IMG/VR virus record: IMGVR_UViG_3300013286_000076 | Span: 1-21,220 of that record | Source of the DNA: a virus | DNA: 21,220 nt | Strand: one strand, 5' to 3' | Part shown: in pieces, positions 1 through 8,123 of the stretch | How the letters are laid out: every line of letters starts with the position of its first letter | Position numbering within the stretch: position 1 is the first letter of the stretch | The notes under the pieces: model-generated | What the model was told of the DNA's origin: nothing | Databases searched by the model: none | What the model saw: the letters and a program-made list of their open reading frames with translations, nothing else | Made by a program: the position numbers and the translations under genes

Positions 1-218
1 CGAGCCGTCTGAGTGACCGACTCTTCCGAGATCGTGGGGCCAAGAGCGGCATGGAGCCCCTCGTGCAGTTCGATTTCGAGCCTCTTTCTACCCGTCAATT
101 GAGAATGGATCAACACTTTTCTCTGCTCGAAGTCCGTCCAGCCGTCGGCCTTGCCCTTGAGCGGCGAGTACCGCCAGAGCCATTTCTGGCTGTCTATTTG
201 GAAGTGGTGGTCGCTCAA
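1..218 (-). CDS. Partial small HExxH metallopeptidase-like protein (N-terminal part)
   Basis: An open frame runs leftward from a TTG at 218-216 to the window edge, giving 72 residues without a stop. The TTG overlaps the TGA stop of the giant gene as TTGA, and AAGGGA lies about 6 bases upstream. This matches the coupling style of the whole operon. The visible protein holds the motif ELHEGLHAALG at about residues 51-61, which fits the zinc-binding HExxH signature, followed by ISEESV. A short HExxH with a downstream SEE is a pattern I recognise from small phage and bacterial proteins annotated as putative metallopeptidases, where the later Glu may be the third ligand. The substrate is unknown. 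A role in maturation or host entry is only a guess from its place after the tail genes. The C-terminus is outside the window. TTG as the start is less certain than the frame. Confidence 0.62.
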   Translation of the reverse strand, partial: MSDHHFQIDSQKWLWRYSPLKGKADGWTDFEQRKVLIHSQLTGRKRLEIELHEGLHAALGPTISEESVTQTA

Positions 219-3200
219 GTTGTGTCCCTTATGCCGCAGACGTCGTTGAGATTGCCAGACCCGCCGTTGTTTGCAAAAACATCCTTCCACTTAACAATTT
301 CTGAGGACACCTCAATGCTCCGATCGCAGTCCCCTTGAACAGAGACGGACGGCGGGGCTGATCGTGCGAGTGTGCTAAACTGACCGGTCTCGATCCACTT
401 GTTGCTAGTCAGGCTCACGGCCTCGGTGAGGTATCCAAAACTGTCTATGTTTTGCAGCCTCTGGTCTGTCGATGTTTGTGGCCCGCCCCAGTTCGCGGAC
501 TTCACGTCGGAGGTGCTGGTGTGAGCGATTGGAAGGCTGTATTCCGTCTGATAGGAATCCCATGCGATTGGGTAGTCGCTCTGGCTCCAATCGGAAAAGC
601 CTCTCGAAAGTGTGTCTCTGAAAGAGACACCAGTTTGCGATTCTGAAAAATACCCAGACGTTTCGTAAACAAGAACGACCGGGGGCCGCGACGAAGAATA
701 CTCAGAACCGCTGCTGCTGATAGAAATGCTTTGGATTATTCCGCCGGAAGAGGCGGCAGTCGCTAAAGCTCCCTGTCCGCAACCGTCGTGAATAATGACG
801 GCGGGCGAGATATAGCCGCTCCCTCCGTTGGAAACAGTCACTGAAGAAATTCTTCCGTCTCCGGAAACGGTGCATGACGCAACGCACGGTACATGCCTGA
901 GAATGCCGCCGGATAAGTCAATTCTTGTTCTTCGGACGTTGTACCCGCCCGCTGCGTTGGATATCGAAACTGACTGAACAGCCCCCGATTCGTCAAGGGT
1001 GGCAGAAGCCGTCATCCCCACGCCCGACTCGCTGCTGAAAATGACCTCTGGAAACTTGCCCTGCTCAAAATAGAGCCCAGACCAGCCTCGCCTTCTGCCG
1101 CCGGAATGGTCAGACCAGTTAAAGATCAGGTTGTTTTTAAGGCGTGGCCCCAGCCCGGAGTAGCCATAATCGCCGAACGTGCCTGCCGCCGGAAGCGTCA
1201 GTATCTGCCTAGTTCCGACCGAGGTTTCTATAGCTTGCTTAAAGACCTCAACGTCAACGTCTTGTGAGTTTGAAAATAAGACTTTTGGCTTCTGACAAAA
1301 CTTCTGCGTCGGCATTGCGAGAGGCTGCGAGATTGGCCCTCCGGGGCGTGTGCTTGGGGCATTGAAGTTGACGTTGATGCGACGGTTTCCGACAACGTGC
1401 GAGAAAGAAGGCACGCATGTGATGTCTTCGCTAACGGGGTAGCCGTATCCATTGTCGGCAAATGAGCTTGAGTAGAAGTTGCCGGGATTTATGATGTCGA
1501 ATCGGGAGATCGGCCCTTCGATTCGTGCCTGAATTTGTCCGGTCGCAGACTCAACGCGAGAGTCTCGTTCTTCTGCCGATATCAGGCCTCCCTGAAACAT
1601 ATCGTTGGCACCCGAGACGTCGAGATTCCCTCCTCCCGAGATGGCGACCTTCGGGGAAAACTGATATCCGCTTCCGGGGCTCTTCACTTTTGCGTACAGG
1701 ATGGATGCGTTGAGACGACAGGAGGCAGAAGCACCAGAGCCAGACTTCTCAACGCTCGCCGACGCAGAAGCCCCACTGCCGCCTCCGCCGACGAAAACAA
1801 TAGCCGGTGGGAATTCGACGTCATACCCAGAGCCGACTGCCGTCACGAAGATTTCAGTTACAGAGCCGCTCTTGTTGATCTTGCACGCCGCCGAGCCGCC
1901 GTCCCCAAGCCCTCTAGTGTCGACAACGACAACTCTAGGAGGCGTCTTGTATCCGCTTCCTGCAGACGCCAGCGAAATCGACTGAAATGTACCTGACGGG
2001 TCGAAAGAGATCGAAGGTGCTGACCTGTACTGACCAGCCGAGCTAAGGCTCAGCCCAGAAACGCTCATGGACAACAACGCAAAAACTTTTGCCTGAGTGT
2101 TGCTCTGTCCGAAAAGCATGATTCCGGGTGGCGAAGAGTATCCACCCCCGCCGCTCGTGAGTGTCACTGAAGAGACATACTGATCCATCGTTGCAGAAGC
2201 ATTGACAGATGACACGCTGCCGTCTTGATCAACCTCCTGAGAAACCGTCACTTCAGGGGCACCAGTGTATCCCTGCCCTTTGCTGGTCACTCGTATTGAG
2301 GACACGTAGTAGCGATCGATCGACTCGATGTATTGGCAAACTGCCTCAGCCTCCGCAGTCTCTGTTGCACCACCTCCGACAAACGATACGGTAGGAGGCA
2401 TTTTGAAAAGCCCAGACCGGCTTTCAATTCTTATGAAAGCAACTCGCTTGAGCATTACGGCCTCGGCTGTTGCCCCAGTTCCTCCGCCACCCGTAATCAC
2501 GGCGGACGGCTTATCTCTGTATCCATCTCCACCGTCAGCAATCACAAGGGACGAAACAAAACCCGAAACTGATGACGCCGCCGACGCTCGCGATCCGGCG
2601 TTTGAAAACACAACCTTGGGAGGAGCCTTGTATCCAGAGCCTCCGCCAAGTAACGAAAAGTCTCTGATAGGGCCAGAGATGACTGCCTCGGCCTCCGCTC
2701 CGCCGCCGCCTCCGCCCGACAGTGTGAGGGTAGGCGTGGACGTGTAGCCGTGACCAGTCTCGTCTACTCCGAGGGACACAAGCTTTCCGTCTAGAACGGC
2801 ATCAACTACGGCGACGTCTGGAGAAGACTGCTGAACCTTTATTAAAGGCCAGAGCGTGTAGTTGCTTCCGGGGTCTTCGACGCTGTATTCGACGTTCTGA
2901 ACTGCAATTGGTTTTTGCAGTGGAGAGCCTACGCCGATGTGATCGAGGAAATAAGCATCACCCGACGACGTGAGCCCCATATTGCACTCGGCCTTGTCGA
3001 AGCCGCTTGCATACGAGTCTGGCGGTGGTGCTAATGGGTTGTCAAAGCTCCGGAGAGAGCCATCCGTAGTGATCCCATATTTCACAGAGCAATCCCTCAA
3101 CGCAACGTCAAGATTTCTTAGACCTTCAGTGAGGCGATAAGGGCGAAAATTGTACGATGAGTTGTAATACGTGTTTTGAAATGCAGGCCGCGACGATGGG

Positions 3201-6200
3201 AGCAAAACAGCCCTCGCGCCGGTTCCTGATCCTCCCGAGATCACAACGTCAGGGATTCGAGTGTAGAACGGAATAACGAAGTCGTAGCCGCTTGCTGACG
3301 GAGAGTAACTTAATTGGTTGACTTCGTTGCTTGCGTTCCGGTCGTCCATGTAGACACCGCCGCCGCGAATGCAGTAGGAATTCAAAATAGGCCAAGTACC
3401 AAGAACAAAATCTGGTGCGGTGACTTCTTTGCACTCGAACTGATGAGATAAGCGTGCCGACAAAGACTTTAGGTATGTTGCTGATGCGTTTGCTGTCTTG
3501 AAAACTGGATTGCCCTGCGTCCACTGCCCAACATATGGCCTTGGGTACGGCAAACCGCCTAGGGCTGTTGTCCGCATGCTGCCAGTGTATGAAATGCCGC
3601 CAGTGTATGAAGAGCCGTTCCCTAACAAGTAGGAAGTCATTCTCGTTCCTGCAGAACCGCCGTTTTGGTTTAATACGTCAACCTCCACGGCAGGAACCTT
3701 AACACTAATCGTTTCAGATTTACTTGATGTGTAAGAAAAAGACGGAGCCGCGTTGCTAATAGTGGCAAAGCGTGCATTAGAGAGGGTAAAAGTTATCGTA
3801 TCGTCCGGCTTGTATCCATGACCGTGATCTGTAATTACAACTTTGTATGAAGCAGAAGGATATACAGAGGCAACAGTCCTATACCCTTGGTCTATCTTAA
3901 CCTTCTTCTCTGGAGGCAACAGGTACGTATGCGAGTAAGTTCCAAACGTGTATAGCGACCCTGTGGGCAGTCCGTATAAATTGCTATCGCCAGTCAATAC
4001 GGTAACGTCAGTGGTATCCTTCTTCCAACTCCACTCAACTTCGCACTCGGCTCCCCACGCCTTGATCGGAACCTTGTCTTGCTCATCAAGAGCCTGAGTG
4101 GCTGGATGAATTAATGGATTACGTAAATTGTCGGAAAGCATCCACAGGTCGTTCTCGCCGGATACTGCATAAAGTTGTTTGTCGTGATAAAACAACTTCC
4201 TGAACGAAGAAGGAGCGTCTAGTAATGCAACTCGTCCTCCGCCGAGATCGCCCGGAGAACGCGTGTAGCAGTTACCCGGAGCAGTTTCGTAGTAGTCTTG
4301 CTGCCCGACAGACCTCATGCGGATCGGAAGCAAAAGATCTCGACTGTAGGAAAAAGGCACGAATTGCTGATACCCGGTCTCGCCCCCCGGAAGCAATCTC
4401 CTTACCTCCGAAGGTACGCTGTTCATGTCAAGGCTGTACATGCCTTTCGTCATTCCAAAAGAGGACGACATGCAGACTCGTGAAAATGAGTTAAAGCCAA
4501 CAACGCCGCCCCCAACCCCAAGTGATGATGACAACGGTGCTAAGAACCGTGCAGCGTAATCGTAGTTGTAATGGAAGCCATACTCGGACTGGTATTGATA
4601 GGTGTCGGTTTTCTCCCTGAAAAAGACCGTGCTGTTAAAAAGCCCTTTGGTGTGCGGCCTGAGCAGTGAACTGCTGCACGCATTCTGTCCATACATCCTT
4701 TGCGAGTCGTCAAAAACCGCATCGTCTGAGGAGTGCTGTATGTCGACTCCAAAGCCGACGGGGGTTGGCGTTGGAGCTTGACCACCTGTCTCACCCCAAG
4801 AGTAAGGAAAGCCGCTCAATAGCCCACTGGACAGATAGTCGGCGCAGCAAACATCGCTCCATTCGCTACTCGTCCCCACTTGCCGAGGGCTAAGGGCTTC
4901 GGTGGTTATAAGAATATACGGCTCATACGTGTAGCCACTTCCTCCATTTGTGATTTGGTAGGTGAGCTTGTATGTGTCAAGTGACTTGTCTGTGCCAGTG
5001 AGCGTCCAAACCCCCGCCGCCGCCAAGCCGCCTCCCCCGACGTTGTTGCTATACACAAGCGTATTCATTGCAGCGGGGGACTGCGGCCTATAATGAGTGT
5101 ATGTAACGAACGGAGTTATCCATTGCGTAAGTTCAGGAATGGTTCTTGTGTATGTGTACTCGGGAGAGTAAATCTTGTTGTAGTAAAGTGGGTCGGTCCA
5201 TAGCTTTCCAAATGCAATGCCTTCCCGAAGCGGATGAAGAGGCTTTCCCGAATGGTATGCACCCCACGGCGTGTAGTTTTTCTCTTTGTAGGAGGGGTTT
5301 TTAAGGGAGGGGTCGTCCGCGTAGTCGAGATATGTCTCTGTTGTCGCCTGATTGCAAACAAGAGCCGCACCTCCTGCAAATCGATCTGCAATGCTCCATT
5401 TTCCGGAGTCGCAATAAGGGCTAGGTTGTCCATCGAGAAAGATGTAAGGAGAGGCGAAGCCTGCGGGTGTTGAGCCTGCCAGCGGTTGCCCGACAGTTGT
5501 TCCGTAGGTCGCCCACGGCGCACAAGGCGGGTATGTAAAGGTCGGCCAAGTAACCTGAATGATACCCGGAGACTTTCTCACTGGTGGATTATTTGGAAAC
5601 TGTATTACCCAAGAGCCTTGGTCATCCTTCGCTACCGCAAGTTCAAGGTCTTCGTCCTCGTAGCTGACAAGCTTTGCCGAAGGCGTTACGGAGCCGACAG
5701 TGCCGAGAATTTTTTCGAGTCCGTATTCTGTGTAGGAATACGGATATCCGCACTTAGATGTTCCACAGTAAAGCTTTCCGTTACCGACCTGTTGCGGCGA
5801 TCTAAATCCGTTGTCATCGATCTTTACGACAGAGGACGGTGATAAATTCACATTGGCAACGGTTACATCCTCTCTGAACGGCAGTGAGATTACAACTCTC
5901 GCTGGTGAGTCAATTCGATGACTGTACCCCGAACCGCCGTTCAGAACTGCCATGTCCATTCGTATCGACTGCACACCAAAAATGAGTCTCTGCGAAAACT
6001 GCGTCCCATCCTTTTGAACACCACTGAGATATGCAGACGGTATGTGCATATACTCGCCCGAAGACGTGCATTGGATCGACGCGATCGATCCATCATCTGT
6101 GAGGTTAACCGTAAAGGATGCTGCCTTAGCGTCAACGTCCCGTGCGTCCGGAGTAATAACGACAGAGGGTGAAGAGGAGAATGTAGGCAAAGGACTCGTG

Positions 6201-6898
6201 CGGCGATAGCTCTGTAGTGAATCGTCAAAGACAAGGCTATACCACACAGAGCATGAGACAGATGCGCCTGTGCCGTAATAGTCCGGTGCAACCCTTACCG
6301 ATGAAGGCTGCAATGACGTTATTGTCCCGTAGAAAATGTCATACCAAGAATTAGATAGCGAGACGTCGAACTGCGTCAGTGACTCTACACGTGAGTTTAA
6401 GACGGCGCGTGGAGTGGTGGCGGTGTTGCCTGACGTGTCTCTGCCCAAGCAGGAACCTCTGCCCCATGTCCAGACCGTACCGTCTTGCTTGAGAGCCACC
6501 GTGTGCGTTCCGCACGTTGAAACCTTTTTCCACGGACCGGCAGAAAGTTTCTTTGCAAAAATGCTTGCGTTGTATGTGCCGTCACCAAGCGGCGGATTGC
6601 CCCACCCCCATAAGCTTCCGTCGGCGAGTATTCCGTAGCCGTTTCGCGATCCTTGGCACAAGTACACCCAATCACCCTGCCTTGGAATCGTCGTCCCGCC
6701 GGTCCCAAGCAGCGGCGGGTTTATCGGGTATTGCGCTGCGTAACGGCCTCTGCCAATGGTTTGTAGCGGTGCGTCCCAATTGTCGCTGATTCCACCCTGA
6801 TAGTACCCACCGCTGTTAGTTTGCTCAGTTGATAAAGACAGAGCCCAGCTTGACCAAGAATACACCAGATTATTCGGGCAACAGCATCCCATACTCAC
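215..6898 (-). CDS. Giant RCC1/GSGY-repeat virion protein, probable tail fibre or host-contact protein
   Basis: This 2227-residue protein is the largest in the window. The N-terminus begins MSMGCCCPNN. Residues about 70-170 carry RCC1-type motifs (GILADGSLWGWG, TVALKQDGTVWTWGRG), the blades of a beta-propeller, and degenerate versions recur near the middle (YGITTDGSLRSF at roughly residue 1280). Residues about 1370-1740 and 1950-2080 are dense in a second beta-repeat of the form GSGY-x-xPP-x-V-x-x-x-GGGG-x-GA-x-A. The last 150 residues have neither. No signal peptide, membrane segment or enzymatic motif is visible. Size, repeats and position after the tape measure and tail genes suggest an extended tail-tip or fibre protein that contacts the host surface; this is inference. 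The GTG at 6898 overlaps the previous stop as GTGA. An ATG at 6892 is an alternative start, and neither has a strong ribosome binding site, so reinitiation is likely. Confidence 0.8.
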   Translation of the reverse strand: MSMGCCCPNNLVYSWSSWALSLSTEQTNSGGYYQGGISDNWDAPLQTIGRGRYAAQYPINPPLLGTGGTTIPRQGDWVYLCQGSRNGYGILADGSLWGWGNPPLGDGTYNASIFAKKLSAGPWKKVSTCGTHTVALKQDGTVWTWGRGSCLGRDTSGNTATTPRAVLNSRVESLTQFDVSLSNSWYDIFYGTITSLQPSSVRVAPDYYGTGASVSCSVWYSLVFDDSLQSYRRTSPLPTFSSSPSVVITPDARDVDAKAASFTVNLTDDGSIASIQCTSSGEYMHIPSAYLSGVQKDGTQFSQRLIFGVQSIRMDMAVLNGGSGYSHRIDSPARVVISLPFREDVTVANVNLSPSSVVKIDDNGFRSPQQVGNGKLYCGTSKCGYPYSYTEYGLEKILGTVGSVTPSAKLVSYEDEDLELAVAKDDQGSWVIQFPNNPPVRKSPGIIQVTWPTFTYPPCAPWATYGTTVGQPLAGSTPAGFASPYIFLDGQPSPYCDSGKWSIADRFAGGAALVCNQATTETYLDYADDPSLKNPSYKEKNYTPWGAYHSGKPLHPLREGIAFGKLWTDPLYYNKIYSPEYTYTRTIPELTQWITPFVTYTHYRPQSPAAMNTLVYSNNVGGGGLAAAGVWTLTGTDKSLDTYKLTYQITNGGSGYTYEPYILITTEALSPRQVGTSSEWSDVCCADYLSSGLLSGFPYSWGETGGQAPTPTPVGFGVDIQHSSDDAVFDDSQRMYGQNACSSSLLRPHTKGLFNSTVFFREKTDTYQYQSEYGFHYNYDYAARFLAPLSSSLGVGGGVVGFNSFSRVCMSSSFGMTKGMYSLDMNSVPSEVRRLLPGGETGYQQFVPFSYSRDLLLPIRMRSVGQQDYYETAPGNCYTRSPGDLGGGRVALLDAPSSFRKLFYHDKQLYAVSGENDLWMLSDNLRNPLIHPATQALDEQDKVPIKAWGAECEVEWSWKKDTTDVTVLTGDSNLYGLPTGSLYTFGTYSHTYLLPPEKKVKIDQGYRTVASVYPSASYKVVITDHGHGYKPDDTITFTLSNARFATISNAAPSFSYTSSKSETISVKVPAVEVDVLNQNGGSAGTRMTSYLLGNGSSYTGGISYTGSMRTTALGGLPYPRPYVGQWTQGNPVFKTANASATYLKSLSARLSHQFECKEVTAPDFVLGTWPILNSYCIRGGGVYMDDRNASNEVNQLSYSPSASGYDFVIPFYTRIPDVVISGGSGTGARAVLLPSSRPAFQNTYYNSSYNFRPYRLTEGLRNLDVALRDCSVKYGITTDGSLRSFDNPLAPPPDSYASGFDKAECNMGLTSSGDAYFLDHIGVGSPLQKPIAVQNVEYSVEDPGSNYTLWPLIKVQQSSPDVAVVDAVLDGKLVSLGVDETGHGYTSTPTLTLSGGGGGGAEAEAVISGPIRDFSLLGGGSGYKAPPKVVFSNAGSRASAASSVSGFVSSLVIADGGDGYRDKPSAVITGGGGTGATAEAVMLKRVAFIRIESRSGLFKMPPTVSFVGGGATETAEAEAVCQYIESIDRYYVSSIRVTSKGQGYTGAPEVTVSQEVDQDGSVSSVNASATMDQYVSSVTLTSGGGGYSSPPGIMLFGQSNTQAKVFALLSMSVSGLSLSSAGQYRSAPSISFDPSGTFQSISLASAGSGYKTPPRVVVVDTRGLGDGGSAACKINKSGSVTEIFVTAVGSGYDVEFPPAIVFVGGGGSGASASASVEKSGSGASASCRLNASILYAKVKSPGSGYQFSPKVAISGGGNLDVSGANDMFQGGLISAEERDSRVESATGQIQARIEGPISRFDIINPGNFYSSSFADNGYGYPVSEDITCVPSFSHVVGNRRINVNFNAPSTRPGGPISQPLAMPTQKFCQKPKVLFSNSQDVDVEVFKQAIETSVGTRQILTLPAAGTFGDYGYSGLGPRLKNNLIFNWSDHSGGRRRGWSGLYFEQGKFPEVIFSSESGVGMTASATLDESGAVQSVSISNAAGGYNVRRTRIDLSGGILRHVPCVASCTVSGDGRISSVTVSNGGSGYISPAVIIHDGCGQGALATAASSGGIIQSISISSSGSEYSSSRPPVVLVYETSGYFSESQTGVSFRDTLSRGFSDWSQSDYPIAWDSYQTEYSLPIAHTSTSDVKSANWGGPQTSTDQRLQNIDSFGYLTEAVSLTSNKWIETGQFSTLARSAPPSVSVQGDCDRSIEVSSEIVKWKDVFANNGGSGNLNDVCGIRDTT
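220..1040 (-). other. C-terminal part of giant protein: second GSGY repeat cluster plus unique tail
   Basis: The stretch near 670-1040 encodes further beta-repeat units, including SVTVSNGGSGYISPAVII and SISISSSGSEYSSSRPPVV. It is separated from the main repeat block by about 200 non-repeated residues. The final roughly 150 residues (about 220-670) are repeat-free and aromatic-rich. They could be a distinct C-terminal domain such as a receptor-binding or trimerisation tip. That assignment rests only on position. Confidence 0.4.
1640..2760 (-). repeat. GSGY/GGGG protein repeat block inside the giant gene
   Basis: About a dozen degenerate repeats are encoded here. Each has a GxGY turn, a short PP-x-V strand and usually a glycine run (SGGGGGGA, TGGGGTGA, VGGGGSGA) followed by alternating Ala/Glu or Ala/Ser and a V-x-S-I/L strand. 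The spacing varies from about 30 to 45 residues. The units differ at nucleotide level, so this is an old protein repeat and not a recent tandem DNA expansion. Such glycine-turn beta-repeats are familiar from phage virion proteins and probably form an elongated fibrous or solenoid region. Confidence 0.7.
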
Positions 6899-7254
6899 TC
6901 ACATGCCGACGTTAAGAGTACGTAGTTCCCATCCAGCATTGTCACGAAGCACAGGCGAGTGTTGGCAGAATACAGAATATCGGAGCTACTGTTTTTCACA
7001 TCAGCCGTGCTGCCCGACACGGTCAGAATCTTGTAAGAGCCCTTCAGCCAGCTTCCCGCAAACGTCGCCGTAGCAATCGCACCACCACCACCTCCAGCCG
7101 CCCTAGGCAGCGTGCTGCCCTTCCGCCCTCTCCGTGCCCCCTCAACCGCGCCGACGACGTTCGCAATCCTCTGAGCGTCAGCCAGCTTGAACTGAACAGG
7201 CTGCTCACCAGAGTTGCCAGCACCACGGCTTTGTTTCGATGGACCGTAGCCCAT
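6895..7254 (-). CDS. Small hypothetical virion protein (119 aa)
   Basis: The start is ATG at 7254, with GAGGTGA about 4 bases upstream. The stop overlaps the GTG of the giant gene as GTGA. The first 50 residues are basic and low in hydrophobicity (RRGRKGSTLPRA), followed by a GGGGG linker at about residues 55-59. The last 60 residues look like a small beta domain (FAGSWLKGSYKILTV ... TRLCFVTMLDGNYVLLTSACE). I do not recognise a named family. The C-terminal pattern, a G-S-W-x-KG-S start and a DGxYxL end with cysteines, resembles small domains seen next to tail-fibre genes in other phages. The tight coupling to the giant protein suggests an accessory of that protein, perhaps a linker to the tail tip or a fibre assembly factor. 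This is inference. Confidence 0.75.
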   Translation of the reverse strand: MGYGPSKQSRGAGNSGEQPVQFKLADAQRIANVVGAVEGARRGRKGSTLPRAAGGGGGAIATATFAGSWLKGSYKILTVSGSTADVKNSSSDILYSANTRLCFVTMLDGNYVLLTSACE

Positions 7255-7262
7255 GAGTCACC

Positions 7263-8120
7263 TCACGAAGGCAGGGACGGGAACGTCCCGGTGAACGCCA
7301 GCATCGGGTAGATGCGGAACGAGAGAAGGTCTGGAGGCTGGCCGGGAGTCTTGGCTCGACCGCTGCTCAACGCGGCTGGCTCGCTGACAGGCTCAGACCC
7401 TGCCATGATCTTTTTCCTCGCCCCTCCGACGATCTCATTGAAGCCGACGTCCCACGTCTGCAAGTCCCAGCCTGTATTGCGATACGCGAGAGTCGCGTTC
7501 GTCTCCCAGTACAGATACTTAGTGTTGTTGACGTCCTCGATCTTCCGGTTTCCCGTGATCGACATGCACTTCCAAGTCTTCGCGGCTCCGCCGCTCCACG
7601 AGTCTGAGTTGATCGCGCCAACGTAGGACTGGGCTTTCGCGTAGTCGAACGGGGGAGCCTTGTTGATCGTGATAGAGACCGTGAACTCGCCTTCGTCGCG
7701 GTCGAGTCCACCTATCGGGTCTCCAGCCGTGTTGATGATGACCTTCTTCGTGCTGTTGTCGCCAGAGTTGGGGAAGTACCAGAAAGCCGGGGCCGAGGCG
7801 AGGCTCCCGCTGAACGAGAACTGAGCAGGCCTGTTGAGAGGGTCTTTGTCGAGGTCAGTCGCAGACTTGTATGTGAACGTCAGCTTGTAATGAAACGGCG
7901 AGTCGCCGTCTTGCTGGATGTTCGAGTCGACGAGGAGAGCGTTTGAGTCCTCCGGGTGAGCGTCGAGCCAGTTGATGCCCGGCTTTGCGGAGATGTCCTG
8001 AAGGTCCGTATTCCCGTCATCGACACGCACGAGAAAGATGCGAGTGTACGTAGGCACGTCGCCGTAGGTCGTCTGACGACCGCGTCCGCGATACATCTCT
8101 CTGGAATCGACGACTGCCAT
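7263..8120 (-). CDS. Unrecognised tail protein (285 aa), between tape measure and fibre genes
   Basis: The ATG at 8120 is preceded by GGGAAGA and lies 3 bases after the tape measure stop. The protein is soluble, rich in aromatic and polar residues and without membrane segments or a signal peptide. Notable stretches are DSREMYRGRGRQTTYGDVPTYTRIFLVR near the N-terminus and KYLYWETNATLAYRNTGWDLQTWDVGFNEIV at about residues 200-230; the C-terminus is proline-rich. I do not recognise the family. In siphoviruses the gene directly after the tape measure usually encodes the distal tail protein, so a tail-tip or baseplate role is the best guess from position. The size also fits distal tail proteins, but no diagnostic motif was seen. 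Confidence 0.8.
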   Translation of the reverse strand: MAVVDSREMYRGRGRQTTYGDVPTYTRIFLVRVDDGNTDLQDISAKPGINWLDAHPEDSNALLVDSNIQQDGDSPFHYKLTFTYKSATDLDKDPLNRPAQFSFSGSLASAPAFWYFPNSGDNSTKKVIINTAGDPIGGLDRDEGEFTVSITINKAPPFDYAKAQSYVGAINSDSWSGGAAKTWKCMSITGNRKIEDVNNTKYLYWETNATLAYRNTGWDLQTWDVGFNEIVGGARKKIMAGSEPVSEPAALSSGRAKTPGQPPDLLSFRIYPMLAFTGTFPSLPS

Positions 8121-8123
8121 GAC

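Noticed and set aside
1640-2760. Glycine-rich repeats considered as a CRISPR or DNA tandem array
   Set aside because: The units vary in length and nucleotide sequence and keep one reading frame with protein-level periodicity, so they are coding repeats.
6400-6720. RCC1 motifs as a sign of eukaryotic DNA or contamination
   Set aside because: The gene is coupled by a GTGA overlap to a phage tail operon, and RCC1-like repeats also occur in bacterial and phage proteins.
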